A stretch of 64,000 nt of DNA from JAAUTT01 sp038213375. GTDB lineage: Bacteria; Bacteroidota; Bacteroidia; Bacteroidales; JAAUTT01. Every line of letters begins with the position of its first letter. Positions within the stretch are counted from its first letter, which is position 1. Of this stretch, positions 8,430 through 17,156 are shown piece after piece. The stretch covers positions 1 to 64,000 of the forward strand of contig JBBQTB010000002.1 in NCBI GenBank assembly GCA_038213375.1. The letters run 5' to 3'. The notes under the pieces are model-generated. The model was not told the origin of the DNA. It made no database searches and was given only the letters and a program-made list of their open reading frames with translations. The position numbers were made by a program, and so were the translations under genes.

Positions 8430-9059
8430 TTATGTAGTTTTTATTTGGTTAAGAAAATCTTTAAGAAGGTTAACGTCCTTCAATCCCGGTTCAATCTCAA
8501 ACCTGCTGTTGATATCTATACCTGCAAGATTAGGATGTTTCAAACGCAGGATATTATCAACATCTTCATAATCAATACCTCCGCTAAGAAAAAAAGACAT
8601 TGATCCATGATATTTGTCGAGAATATTCCATTCGAATTTACGACCACTTCCACCATAATCTTTGGTACTCGTATCGAATAAAAAATAATCGCAAACATTC
8701 TGATAGGGCAGCAGGGAATTCCAATCAAAACCGGAATGTATGCCGAATGCTTTGATAATTTTTACACCTTTATTTCTCAGGTTTCTGCAATATTCAGGAG
8801 ATTCGTTGCCATGCAATTGAATGAAGGCGAAACAATATTTTTCTGATATTTCAACCACCTTTTCCAGCGATTCATTAACAAATACCCCTCCGGTTTCAAT
8901 TTCGGGCATTAGCTTTTGCAGGAATGATGAATTGAGGTTGTCGCCTACATATCGTTTTGATTTTGGGTAAAAAATAAATCCCATCAAATCGGGTCTCAAT
9001 TCTGCCACTTCCTGAATATTGGCGCTTTCACGCATTCCACATATTTTTATTAATAGCAT
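8430..9059 (-). CDS. trpF: phosphoribosylanthranilate isomerase
   Basis: TrpF carries out the Amadori rearrangement of phosphoribosylanthranilate to CdRP. The 209-residue TIM barrel begins LLIKICGMRESANI, carrying the catalytic Cys of K-[IV]-C-G. The general acid Asp lies in YFLFDTSTKDYGGSGRKFEW, and FFLSGGIDYEDV and GIDINSRFE form the phosphate site. It is a stand-alone protein here, not fused to TrpC as in enterics. It sits 119 bases after trpC and 3 bases before the mutase gene. Confidence 0.95.
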   Translation of the reverse strand: MLLIKICGMRESANIQEVAELRPDLMGFIFYPKSKRYVGDNLNSSFLQKLMPEIETGGVFVNESLEKVVEISEKYCFAFIQLHGNESPEYCRNLRNKGVKIIKAFGIHSGFDWNSLLPYQNVCDYFLFDTSTKDYGGSGRKFEWNILDKYHGSMSFFLSGGIDYEDVDNILRLKHPNLAGIDINSRFEIEPGLKDVNLLKDFLNQIKTT

Positions 9060-9178
9060 CGTTATCAGAATGGTTCACGTAAGATCGCAAGGTAATAACC
9101 CGAAGTAAGCAAACTGCAAATAATGTACGTAATACATTTTGCGATGTTAGTGATATTCCTGGCGGTCATAGCGTGAAA

Positions 9179-9961
9179 TTATTTTAAAAGTTGAATAAAT
9201 TCTTCACAAGCATTCCCCGGGTTTACCTGTTTCATAAAATTTTCGCCGATAAGAAATCCCCGAAATCCATTGTTTTTTAAAAGTTTAATGGTGTCGTGGT
9301 TGTCAATTCCACTTTCTGAGACCTTTATAAAATTTTCAGGTAATTGTCTGGCCAACATTATCGACTGCCCGATATCCACTTTAAAGTCTTTCAGATTGCG
9401 GTTATTTACACCAACCATATCAATTTCATCAACAACTTTCTCTAGTTCTTCCTGATCATGAATCTCGAAAAGGATCTCTAACCCAAGAGATTTAGCACAG
9501 GTTGCGAGTTTTTTAATGGTACCTTTATCCAGAACCGCTGCAATCAGAAGGATTACATCAGCACCCATCGCTTTGGCTTCAATGATTTGGTATTCGTCAA
9601 TCATAAAATCTTTGCGGAGAATTGGGATGTTATTTAATTCTCGTGCAGCAATTAAATCTACCATCGACCCACCAAAAAATGTGCGGTCAGTGAGTACCGA
9701 GAGACCAGCTGCTCCAGCCAATGTGTATCCTGTTGTTACATCTTCCACCCTTACCTGGTTATTGATAATTCCTTTTGATGGAGACTTCCGTTTAAACTCA
9801 GCAATAATGCCTGATGATTCAGGCTTGGTTAACGACTCCTTTAGCGATAAAACAGACCGCTTAAAATTAGCTTTTCTTTCAAGTACGGAAATTGAAACAA
9901 GCAATTTTTGTCGTTCTACTTCAAGGTACTTTTTGGCAATAATTTTGTCAAGAATCGTCAT
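9179..9961 (-). CDS. trpC: indole-3-glycerol phosphate synthase
   Basis: TrpC closes the indole ring of CdRP with loss of CO2 and water. The 260 residues are normal for the monofunctional enzyme. Key motifs are IIAEFKRKSPSKG (catalytic Lys and Glu), VLTDRTFFGG, ILRKDFMIDEYQI (second Lys), VNNRNLKDF and KVSESGI. It lies 75 bases downstream of trpD in the same operon. Confidence 0.97.
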   Translation of the reverse strand: MTILDKIIAKKYLEVERQKLLVSISVLERKANFKRSVLSLKESLTKPESSGIIAEFKRKSPSKGIINNQVRVEDVTTGYTLAGAAGLSVLTDRTFFGGSMVDLIAARELNNIPILRKDFMIDEYQIIEAKAMGADVILLIAAVLDKGTIKKLATCAKSLGLEILFEIHDQEELEKVVDEIDMVGVNNRNLKDFKVDIGQSIMLARQLPENFIKVSESGIDNHDTIKLLKNNGFRGFLIGENFMKQVNPGNACEEFIQLLK

Positions 9962-10036
9962 TCGTTATCTTTTTATTAAAATTGCTAACAATCAAGGCTT
10001 CTTTGCCTTTAGGATAAAATATATTAGCCTATAAAA

Positions 10037-11026
10037 TCATTTATTGAATAGTTTTTTAAACACCGCCAACGCTTTTCGCGCATCAAGAGATTCTCTAGCC
10101 ATTGCAAAGCAATCGTCAATTGATTTATCAGGATAATAGCATGATAATGCAAAAGCTGAATTAGCAAAAACAACATTATTTTGAGCTTTGGTTCCCTTGC
10201 CTTCGAGGATTGAATAGAAAATTCGGGATGCTTCCTCTACCGTATCTCCGCCATGAAGTTCGGCTGCGATGGTATTCATAAGGCCTAGTTTTTGAGGCGA
10301 ATAGACCGATTCATTTCCGTTTCCCACAATTTTAAAGTCCCCGGTAAGGGATATTTCGTCGTATCCATCAAGGCTATAAACAATTCCATGACGAATGCCT
10401 GCTAGTTTGCAAACTTCAGTATACAATTTTTGAACTTCACTGCTAAACACACCAACAAACTGGCTTTGAGGCCGTGCCGGATTCGTCATGGGGCCAAGCA
10501 TGTTAAAAAATGTTTTAATCTTTAGGGCTTTGCGAACCGGCGCAACATATTTCATAGCGGGATGAAAAATTGGTGCGTGAAAATAACACATGCCACATTC
10601 CTCCAGTTCTTTTCTGAGTTTTCCGGAATCGGTACTGAATTGATATCCGAAATATTCAAAAATATTGGACGATCCACAAACTGACGAAACCCCGTAGTTG
10701 CCATGCTTCACCACTTTTGCTCCCGCCCCGGCAATTACAAAGGCTGACAGTGTCGAAATGTTAAAGGTGTTCTTCCCGTCGCCACCAGTACCGCAAACAT
10801 CAATGGTTGAGTATCCATTCAAATAAACTGGCACCGCCAGACCGAGCATAGCATCGCGAAAGCCAAGAAATTCATGTGGAGTTATTTTTCTCATCTGGAA
10901 AACTGTAAGGAAAGAGGCAATTTCAGCATCTGAGAATTTACCTGAAGCAATTTCAGTAAATATCTCATTGGCTTTTTGTTGTGTAAGCATATTGCCTTCG
11001 AACAAGTATAACAGAATTTCTTTCAT
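10037..11026 (-). CDS. trpD: anthranilate phosphoribosyltransferase
   Basis: TrpD transfers phosphoribose from PRPP to anthranilate. DVCGTGGDGKNTFNIST is the PRPP-binding glycine-rich loop, followed by VVKHGNYGVSS and the GPMTNPARP motif. The start is placed at 11026 because MKEILLYLFEGNMLTQQKA is the usual N-terminus of Bacteroidota TrpD (329 residues). An upstream in-frame ATG at 11047 would add seven residues (MIPYLRK) and cannot be excluded. It lies about 70 bases after trpG. Confidence 0.95.
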   Translation of the reverse strand: MKEILLYLFEGNMLTQQKANEIFTEIASGKFSDAEIASFLTVFQMRKITPHEFLGFRDAMLGLAVPVYLNGYSTIDVCGTGGDGKNTFNISTLSAFVIAGAGAKVVKHGNYGVSSVCGSSNIFEYFGYQFSTDSGKLRKELEECGMCYFHAPIFHPAMKYVAPVRKALKIKTFFNMLGPMTNPARPQSQFVGVFSSEVQKLYTEVCKLAGIRHGIVYSLDGYDEISLTGDFKIVGNGNESVYSPQKLGLMNTIAAELHGGDTVEEASRIFYSILEGKGTKAQNNVVFANSAFALSCYYPDKSIDDCFAMARESLDARKALAVFKKLFNK

Positions 11027-11099
11027 TTTTCTAAGATAAGGAATCAATATTAACGTTTAACAAAAAACAAAGCCAACTGTTTTTTTTAGTACTTTGTAA

Positions 11100-11675
11100 C
11101 TAATTATCAAGCCAGTTCTTAACAATGGCCAGCCCATGTTCGGTAAGAACAGATTCCGGATGGTATTGTACACCTCTTATATCGAACTTTTTATGGCTAA
11201 TTCCCATTATTAATCCTTTTTCATCAATGCTTGTAATGGTAAAACAATCAGGCAGGTTCTCTTTTTCCACAACCCATGAATGGTAGCGTCCAACATTGAA
11301 TTTGGCAGGTATACCTTTGTATAAAGGGTCGTTTGGTGTTAATACCTCAATTTCAGTAGCAATACCATGGTATACTTTATCGAGGTTAATCAAATTTCCG
11401 CCAAAAGCTTGACCAATAGCTTGATGACCAAGACAAACTCCCAGGATGCTTCGCGAGGGTCCATATTTTTTTATAATATCGAGAATAATTCCAGCTTCTA
11501 TAGGTAACCCCGGACCGGGAGATAACAATATTTTGTCGTAGTTGCCAACATCATCCACACTTATTTCATCATTACGGAAAACATCAACCCTTTTGTCCGT
11601 AATTTTTTCGATATAATGAACGAGGTTGTATGTGAACGAATCGTAGTTGTCGATGACTATTATTTTCTTTTCCAT
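11100..11675 (-). CDS. trpG: anthranilate synthase glutamine amidotransferase subunit
   Basis: TrpG hydrolyses glutamine and passes ammonia to TrpE. The class I amidotransferase triad is visible: Cys81 in GVCLGHQ, and His172 and Glu174 in VQYHPES. The oxyanion region is LLSPGPGLP. At 191 residues it is a free-standing subunit, not fused to TrpD. It lies 22 bases after trpE. A shared role with aminodeoxychorismate synthase is possible, but its place in the operon argues for tryptophan. Confidence 0.96.
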   Translation of the reverse strand: MEKKIIVIDNYDSFTYNLVHYIEKITDKRVDVFRNDEISVDDVGNYDKILLSPGPGLPIEAGIILDIIKKYGPSRSILGVCLGHQAIGQAFGGNLINLDKVYHGIATEIEVLTPNDPLYKGIPAKFNVGRYHSWVVEKENLPDCFTITSIDEKGLIMGISHKKFDIRGVQYHPESVLTEHGLAIVKNWLDN

Positions 11676-11697
11676 AATTTTTTAAATTTCAGAATTA

Positions 11698-13101
11698 TTA
11701 CAGGTCTTTTGCCATTTCGATGGCTTTTTTTAATGCTCCGAGTTTATTATTTACTTCCTGCAGCTCATTTTCTTCAATGGAAGCAGCTACTATTCCGGCT
11801 CCGGCTTGATAATACAAACTATTATCTTTGCTAAGGAAGGTGCGGATCATAATGGCATGATTCAATGTGCCGTCAAACCCGATATAGCCGATGGCTCCTC
11901 CATAATAGCCACGGCCTTGGTTTTCATAAGTATCAATAAGCTCCATTGCTTTATATTTGGGGGCACCTGACAGAGTACCAGCCGGAAAGGTGGCCATCAT
12001 CATGTCCACCGAACCATCCGGATCATACAATTTAGCTGAAACGGTTGAAACCATGTGCAAAACATGTGAATAGAACTGTATTTCCCGATAACTTTCCACT
12101 TTAATATTGGTACCTTTTCGGCTAAGGTCGTTTCGAGCCAAATCAACCAGCATCACGTGTTCTGAATTTTCCTTTGGATCGGCAGCCAGCTCACGAGCCA
12201 ACTCCTTGTCCTTTTCGTCATTCCCGGTTCGGCGGAAAGTCCCGGCAATGGGGTTAATATATGCTTTGCCATCTTTGATTTTTATTTGTGCTTCAGGAGA
12301 TGATCCAAAAATACGATAGTTTCCAAAATCGAAATAGAATAAGTAAGGAGAAGGGTTGATGGATCTAAGAGCCCTATAAACATTAAACTCATCGCCATTG
12401 AAGCGCTGTGAAAACTGACGTGAGAGAACGATTTGGAATACGTCTCCCCTAAAACAGCTTTCTTTGCCTTTGGTAACCATGAGCTTATATTCCTCATCGG
12501 TTATGTTTGACGTTTCGTTGTTGCCTGGGGTAAATCTTCCGGTGGTAAGATTCATGCTATACAATAGACGCTCCACCCTGTCAATATGGCTTTCTTCTCC
12601 TTCGAAAATATTTTCAACGATGTACATCATGTTCTTAAAATGATTGATGGCTATCACGTATTTAAAAAGCTGGTAGCAAACATCCGGAATTTTGTAATTA
12701 TCCTTCGAGGGGGCTTGTATTTTTATGGTTTCGAAATATTTAACAGCGTCAAATGTGGAATAGCCAAAAAGTCCGTTTACAGGCAGGTTATCTTCGTTTT
12801 TAGTAGTATCAAAACTATGCATAAAACCATTAAACGCAATGCTAAAATCAGATGGCTTGTTAATTGAGGTAGTTTGTTTTTCACCATTGCGAAAGGTTGA
12901 AACAGATATACCTCTATCTACTATAAAGGAGGCTACAGGCTGCAGGCACACGAAGGAGAAGCTGTTCTCATTACCATGATAATCGGAACTTTCGAGCAGA
13001 AATGCACCTGGATACATATCACGCATTTTAAGATAAATACTTACAGGAGTTAGCGTATCTGCTAATATTTTTTTACAAATTGAGTTTATCTTATATCGCA
13101 T
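11698..13101 (-). CDS. trpE: anthranilate synthase component I
   Basis: TrpE converts chorismate and ammonia to anthranilate, the committed step. The 467-residue protein has FLLESSD near residue 35, the conserved LLES element of the tryptophan feedback site. The C-terminal chorismate-binding domain includes SPSPYLFYFDFG-like NPSPYLFYFDFG, GSSPEAQIK, NPIAGTFRRTG and a DLARNDLSRKG helix. It is the first structural gene of the trp operon. Two levels of control are indicated: end-product inhibition through the LLES site, and transcription attenuation by the leader at 13132-13271. Confidence 0.97.
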   Translation of the reverse strand: MRYKINSICKKILADTLTPVSIYLKMRDMYPGAFLLESSDYHGNENSFSFVCLQPVASFIVDRGISVSTFRNGEKQTTSINKPSDFSIAFNGFMHSFDTTKNEDNLPVNGLFGYSTFDAVKYFETIKIQAPSKDNYKIPDVCYQLFKYVIAINHFKNMMYIVENIFEGEESHIDRVERLLYSMNLTTGRFTPGNNETSNITDEEYKLMVTKGKESCFRGDVFQIVLSRQFSQRFNGDEFNVYRALRSINPSPYLFYFDFGNYRIFGSSPEAQIKIKDGKAYINPIAGTFRRTGNDEKDKELARELAADPKENSEHVMLVDLARNDLSRKGTNIKVESYREIQFYSHVLHMVSTVSAKLYDPDGSVDMMMATFPAGTLSGAPKYKAMELIDTYENQGRGYYGGAIGYIGFDGTLNHAIMIRTFLSKDNSLYYQAGAGIVAASIEENELQEVNNKLGALKKAIEMAKDL

Positions 13102-13131
13102 ATGTTGTGATTTTATAGTTTTGGTTCAAAC

Positions 13132-13163
13132 AAAAAAGGCTCGCCGATGTTCGGCGAGCCTTT
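13132..13163 (-). terminator. trp attenuator terminator
   Basis: GGCTCGCCGA (13138-13147) and TCGGCGAGCC (13151-13160) form a perfect 10-bp GC-rich stem with a 3-base loop, extended by three A-T pairs. On the minus strand it is followed at once by six T. It lies between the leader peptide and trpE, about 30 bases before the trpE start, so if formed it would stop transcription before the operon. A GCCTCTTTG segment just upstream could pair with CAAAGGC of the left arm to make an antiterminator; that pairing is an inference. Confidence 0.85.
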
Positions 13164-13211
13164 GTATATTCTATATTCTGAATTTATTAACAAAGAGGCA
13201 TCCTACTTATC

Positions 13212-13271
13212 TCAATGAAGAAAAAAGCTACGACGCCACCACCAATTTTTATTCAGAACTATATTACTCAT
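13212..13271 (-). CDS. trpL: trp operon leader peptide with three tandem Trp codons
   Basis: A 20-codon frame on the minus strand reads MSNIVLNKNWWWRRSFFLH and stop. Three consecutive TGG codons, then two Arg codons, sit mid-peptide. It ends about 48 bases before the attenuator hairpin and 110 before trpE. The layout of a short ORF with Trp codons, a spacer, a perfect terminator and then trpE is the classical ribosome-stalling attenuation design: scarce charged tRNA-Trp would stall the ribosome and favour antitermination. Trp-codon attenuators upstream of trp genes are known in Bacteroidetes (the Bacteroid-trp RNA motif, from memory). No strong Shine-Dalgarno or exact TAnnTTTG promoter was found upstream. 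Confidence 0.85.
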   Translation of the reverse strand: MSNIVLNKNWWWRRSFFLH

Positions 13272-13398
13272 ACTTGAAATTAAATGCATGATTTATGTAA
13301 GCAAACAAAGTGATTTTAATTCAGAAAAACAATAGTAAAAGCAAAAAACTTAAACATTTTTTAATGAAGCGAAATATCAAAATTACACTGTCGCTTTT

Positions 13399-14619
13399 TT
13401 ATGCTGCTTTAAGACGTTCAGCCGAATCACTCTCAAGTTTAGTCTTTGCGTATTCGAGACTTATCTGAAGGTGCTTTTCGTCAGGCAAATCGAACATGAC
13501 GTCCATCATAATAGTTTCACAAATAGACCGTAATCCACGGGCACCAAGTTTAAATTCAACCGCTTTGTCAACAATATATTCCAGTACATCTTCGTCAAAT
13601 TCCAGTTCAACCTCATCCATTTTAAATAGTTTAACGTACTGTTTGATAATGGCATTTTTGGGCTGGGTAAGAATTAAACGAAGTGCCTCCCGATCTAATG
13701 GATTAAGATAAGTAAGTACCGGCAACCGGCCAATTATTTCAGGAATCAAACCAAAAGATTTCAAATCCTGAGGCGCAATATATTGAAGCAAATTATTACG
13801 ATCGAGAGTTTGAGCTTTTGATGAGGCAGAGTAACCAACAACCTTAGTATTTAATCGTTGTGCAATTTTCTTTTCAATACCGTCGAAAGCTCCACCACAA
13901 ATAAACAGAATATTTTTTGTGTCAACCTGAATCATTTTTTGTTCAGGGTGTTTACGACCTCCCTGAGGCGGCACATTTACTACCGATCCCTCCAGCAACT
14001 TCAGCAGACCCTGTTGCACACCTTCTCCGGACACGTCGCGGGTAATGGAAGGATTATCTCCTTTCCTGGCAATTTTATCAATTTCGTCGATAAAAACAAT
14101 TCCTTTTTCAGCAGCTTCTACATTGTAATCGGCTACTTGAAGCAGGCGCGATAGTATACTTTCCACGTCTTCGCCAACATAACCGGCTTCTGTTAAAACG
14201 GTAGCATCAACAATGGTAAAAGGCACGTGCAATAATTTGGCAATCGTTCGTGCCAAAAGCGTCTTGCCTGTTCCTGTTGCGCCAACCATGATGATGTTCG
14301 ATTTTTCAATTTCAACATCATCATCATCTGCATTTTTGCCCTGTAAAAGCCGTTTATAGTGGTTGTATACCGCTACTGATAAGAATTTTTTACCGCTATC
14401 TTGACCAATAACGTATTGATCGAGGAATTTTTTAATTTCAACAGGTTTAATAAGTTTAATCTTATTGACGTCAAACTCATTACGTTTTTTGCTTTCCTCA
14501 TCAACAATATTGTGAGCTTGTTCCGCACAAGTATCGCAGATGTGGCCGGAAATTCCGGCAATTAGCATGTTAACCTGGTTTTTGGTTCTGCCACAAAATG
14601 AACATTTATCTACAGGCAT
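13399..14619 (-). CDS. clpX: ATP-dependent Clp protease ATP-binding subunit ClpX
   Basis: ClpX is the AAA+ unfoldase that recognises substrates and threads them into ClpP. The N-terminal zinc domain has Cys6, Cys9, Cys28 and Cys31. Walker A is GATGTGKT, Walker B IVFIDEID, the pore loop region is EAGYVGEDVES, and GGAFDGIEKKI is the IGF-loop region variant. At 406 residues the length is normal. Its ATG overlaps the clpP stop by one base (TAATG), so the two are translationally coupled. It ends 127 bases before the trp leader. Confidence 0.98.
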   Translation of the reverse strand: MPVDKCSFCGRTKNQVNMLIAGISGHICDTCAEQAHNIVDEESKKRNEFDVNKIKLIKPVEIKKFLDQYVIGQDSGKKFLSVAVYNHYKRLLQGKNADDDDVEIEKSNIIMVGATGTGKTLLARTIAKLLHVPFTIVDATVLTEAGYVGEDVESILSRLLQVADYNVEAAEKGIVFIDEIDKIARKGDNPSITRDVSGEGVQQGLLKLLEGSVVNVPPQGGRKHPEQKMIQVDTKNILFICGGAFDGIEKKIAQRLNTKVVGYSASSKAQTLDRNNLLQYIAPQDLKSFGLIPEIIGRLPVLTYLNPLDREALRLILTQPKNAIIKQYVKLFKMDEVELEFDEDVLEYIVDKAVEFKLGARGLRSICETIMMDVMFDLPDEKHLQISLEYAKTKLESDSAERLKAA

Positions 14620-15302
14620 TATTTTTTAGTTTTATTACGGACCAGAATTTCATCTATAATTCCATATACTTTTGCTTCTTCAGAGGTCATCCAGTGGTCA
14701 CGGTCAGAGTCTTTTTCAACTTTTTCGTAAGTATTTCCGGTATGTTCGGCAATAATAGTATACAGCTCTTTTTTAAGCTTAATAATTTCTTTCACCGTAA
14801 TTTCCAAATCGGTTGAAGTGCCCTGTGCACCACCACTTGGCTGATGGATCATTATTCGGGAATGTTTTAACGCTGTGCGTTTACCCTTAGTTCCTGCACA
14901 CATTAAAACTGCAGCCATAGAGGCAGCCATGCCGGTGCAAATGGTTGCAACATCTGAACTTATCCATTGCATGGTGTCATATATGCCTAAACCGGAATGA
15001 ACCGAACCACCGGGAGAATTAAAATATATCTGAATATCTTTATGTGGATCTACCGAGTCGAGAAACAGCAACTGAGCCTGAATGATATTTGCAACGTCAT
15101 CATCAATAGGCAATCCAAGAAAAATAATCCGATCCATCATCAGACGGGAGAATACATCCATGGTGGCTATATTCAGCTGCCGCTCTTCAATAATGGTGGG
15201 AGACATATAACTGTTGGTAGCGGTCTGAAACCTAAATAGGTTTGAACCACTTATACCCATATGCCCGGTGGCATATTTTTTAAATTCTTCGCTATTGTTC
15301 AT
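14619..15302 (-). CDS. clpP: ATP-dependent Clp protease proteolytic subunit
   Basis: ClpP forms the double-heptamer serine protease. The triad is Ser128 in GMAASMAAVL, His153 in MIHQPSGG, and most likely Asp202 in SDRDHWM. The oxyanion strand NSPGGSV is present. At 227 residues it is slightly longer than the E. coli protein because of an N-terminal extension of about 30 residues. It sits between tig (47 bases upstream) and clpX (1-base overlap), the usual tig-clpP-clpX order. Confidence 0.97.
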   Translation of the reverse strand: MNNSEEFKKYATGHMGISGSNLFRFQTATNSYMSPTIIEERQLNIATMDVFSRLMMDRIIFLGLPIDDDVANIIQAQLLFLDSVDPHKDIQIYFNSPGGSVHSGLGIYDTMQWISSDVATICTGMAASMAAVLMCAGTKGKRTALKHSRIMIHQPSGGAQGTSTDLEITVKEIIKLKKELYTIIAEHTGNTYEKVEKDSDRDHWMTSEEAKVYGIIDEILVRNKTKK

Positions 15303-15349
15303 AATATGTTATGAGTTACAGTTATGATAGAAAGCAGGTATTAGCTGCC

Positions 15350-16717
15350 TTAAATATTCGTTTCTTCAAAAAGTTTTTCAAATTCCTCCGATGTCAATTC
15401 TTTTGTTTCCACAGTTGCGACTTCGCGAACAAAATCTAACACTTTGTCTTCATATTTGCGTTCTAACAATTTCCGGCGATCCTCCTCGCGTTTTAGCGAT
15501 TCAAGTGCATAATTTACAAGATCCTGTTCAGGAACGTTAAATAAACCGTATTGTTCAAATTGTAATTTGGTTTGTACTTTGGCAAATTCGAGTAATTCCT
15601 CATCGCTTATCTTCAAATCATGATCTTTAATAACTTTGTTTTGAATTAACTGCCACTTCAAATCATGTTCAAACTTAGGAAAATCCTGTTCGATTTTTTC
15701 CTGAGTAAACTTGCCCTCGTTGGATGAAAATACCCATCTTTTCAGAAATTCAATCGGTAAAGTGAAGCTTACCTTTTTCAGAACGGCTTCTTTGGCATCG
15801 ACACGGAATTTATAATCACTTTCACGGTTAAGGTTGGCTTTAACCTCTTCTTGTACTTTAGCTTTAAATTCTTCTTCTGAAGTAACAACACCTTCACCAT
15901 AAATTTTATCGAAAAGCTCCTGGTTAAGATCTGAATTTTGAAAATTAGATATTGCAGCAATGGTCATTTGAAAATCGGAATCGATATCAATAACCTCTTC
16001 TTTTTTCTTATGAAGGATAGATGCAATCTCTACATTATTAGGAAAGGCTTTGCGTAAATTGAAGGTAATGACATCATTTTGTTTCAATTCCATAAATTGC
16101 TTTTTGATTTCTTCATCCTTCATAAATTCAAGGTAGATGGATGAATCGGGAATTGAGATTCCGTCGTCTTTAACAGTGCCTTCGGGAGTCATTTCAATAA
16201 AAGAACCTTTCAGCATTTCTTTACCTCCTTCAATAGCATTTACGGTAACAAATGCACCATAACGACGGGCATAATTGTCAAGGTATGTCTTTACAGCTTT
16301 ATCATCTGGGATGATGGTATATGCTGTAAATCTATCTTTGTCCGATATGTTAAAGTCAAATTCGGGAGTTAATCCAAGGTCGAAAACAAATTCAAATTCC
16401 GTTTGAGTTTCCCAGTCAATTGGTTTTTGTTCCTTTTCGCTGGGAAGCGGGTCTCCTAATATATGAAGTTGTTCATCCTGTATATATTTAAGGATATTTT
16501 CAGACAGAAGCTTATTGATCTCATCCACCATTGTATTTTTACCATAGAGCTTTTGGATAAGTCCAACGGGCACTTTGCCGGGACGAAATCCATCAATACG
16601 GGCTTTTTTTTGATAGTCGCTCAGCACTTTTTTGACTTTGGGTTCATAGTCTTCTTTGCTGATTACAACTTTCACTACCGCATTTAATTCGTCTTTTAAC
16701 TCTTTCGAAATGTTCAT
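15350..16717 (-). CDS. tig: trigger factor chaperone
   Basis: Trigger factor binds nascent chains at the ribosome exit. The N-terminal domain has the ribosome-docking signature GFRPGKVP at about residue 45. The long helical C-terminal domain (EEFKAKVQEEVKANLNRESD and following) forms the chaperone cavity. The FKBP-like middle domain is divergent, as usual in Bacteroidota. At about 455 residues it fits the family. The start is set at the second of two adjacent ATGs (MNISKELKDEL); the first, at 16720, adds one Met. It heads the tig-clpP-clpX cluster. Confidence 0.93.
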   Translation of the reverse strand: MNISKELKDELNAVVKVVISKEDYEPKVKKVLSDYQKKARIDGFRPGKVPVGLIQKLYGKNTMVDEINKLLSENILKYIQDEQLHILGDPLPSEKEQKPIDWETQTEFEFVFDLGLTPEFDFNISDKDRFTAYTIIPDDKAVKTYLDNYARRYGAFVTVNAIEGGKEMLKGSFIEMTPEGTVKDDGISIPDSSIYLEFMKDEEIKKQFMELKQNDVITFNLRKAFPNNVEIASILHKKKEEVIDIDSDFQMTIAAISNFQNSDLNQELFDKIYGEGVVTSEEEFKAKVQEEVKANLNRESDYKFRVDAKEAVLKKVSFTLPIEFLKRWVFSSNEGKFTQEKIEQDFPKFEHDLKWQLIQNKVIKDHDLKISDEELLEFAKVQTKLQFEQYGLFNVPEQDLVNYALESLKREEDRRKLLERKYEDKVLDFVREVATVETKELTSEEFEKLFEETNI

Positions 16718-16815
16718 CACTCAGATTTTAAAAAAAATAAAGTTAATCAAATTTTATAAAAAAAGCCCTAACTAACGATATAGGAAATCGATAGTTGAGG
16801 CTTTGGTAATTATAG

Positions 16816-16896
16816 TACGGATGAAGGGACTCGAACCCCCACGCCTTACGACACAAGATCCTAAGTCTTGCGCGGCTACCATTACGCCACATCCGC
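16816..16896 (-). tRNA. tRNA-Leu (anticodon UAG)
   Basis: The minus strand reads as a full cloverleaf: acceptor GCGGATG pairs with CATCCGT (first pair G-U), the D-arm contains GTAATGGTAGC, and the anticodon stem CAAGA/TCTTG holds the loop CTTAGGA with anticodon TAG. A class II variable arm follows, and GGGTTCGAGTCCC forms the T-arm. CCA is not encoded. The anticodon and variable arm make leucine the clear identity. Confidence 0.93.
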
Positions 16897-16912
16897 ATTT
16901 CAAAAACCGCTG

Positions 16913-16920
16913 CAAAGGTA
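16913..16920 (-). promoter_or_regulatory. -7 promoter element for tRNA-Leu
   Basis: On the minus strand TACCTTTG fits the Bacteroidota -7 consensus TAnnTTTG and lies 16 bases before the tRNA 5' end, the expected distance. A clear -33 TTTG is not seen at 19-21 bases upstream, so only half the promoter is supported. Confidence 0.45.
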
Positions 16921-17156
16921 TTCATTTTTTGTTTTTTATGAAATCTAGTCGGGAAAAAATATAAAGATTCATCTATTTTTCATTAGATATTTATGAAATC
17001 GTTTATAAATCAGAAGGTTGTTAATTTATTTTTAGTTTACGATAGGGTAAATGCTCAGTTAGCAGTCCTAGTATCAGAAAGGCGAAAAGCCAAGTATGGT
17101 AAAAGCCTTACCCGGGTCAGATATACAAACAAAATTATTTATTAAAATTTTTAGCC

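Noticed and set aside
16743..16925. Minus-strand 60-codon open frame over the tRNA
   Set aside because: It is read through tRNA-Leu; the cloverleaf explains the sequence.
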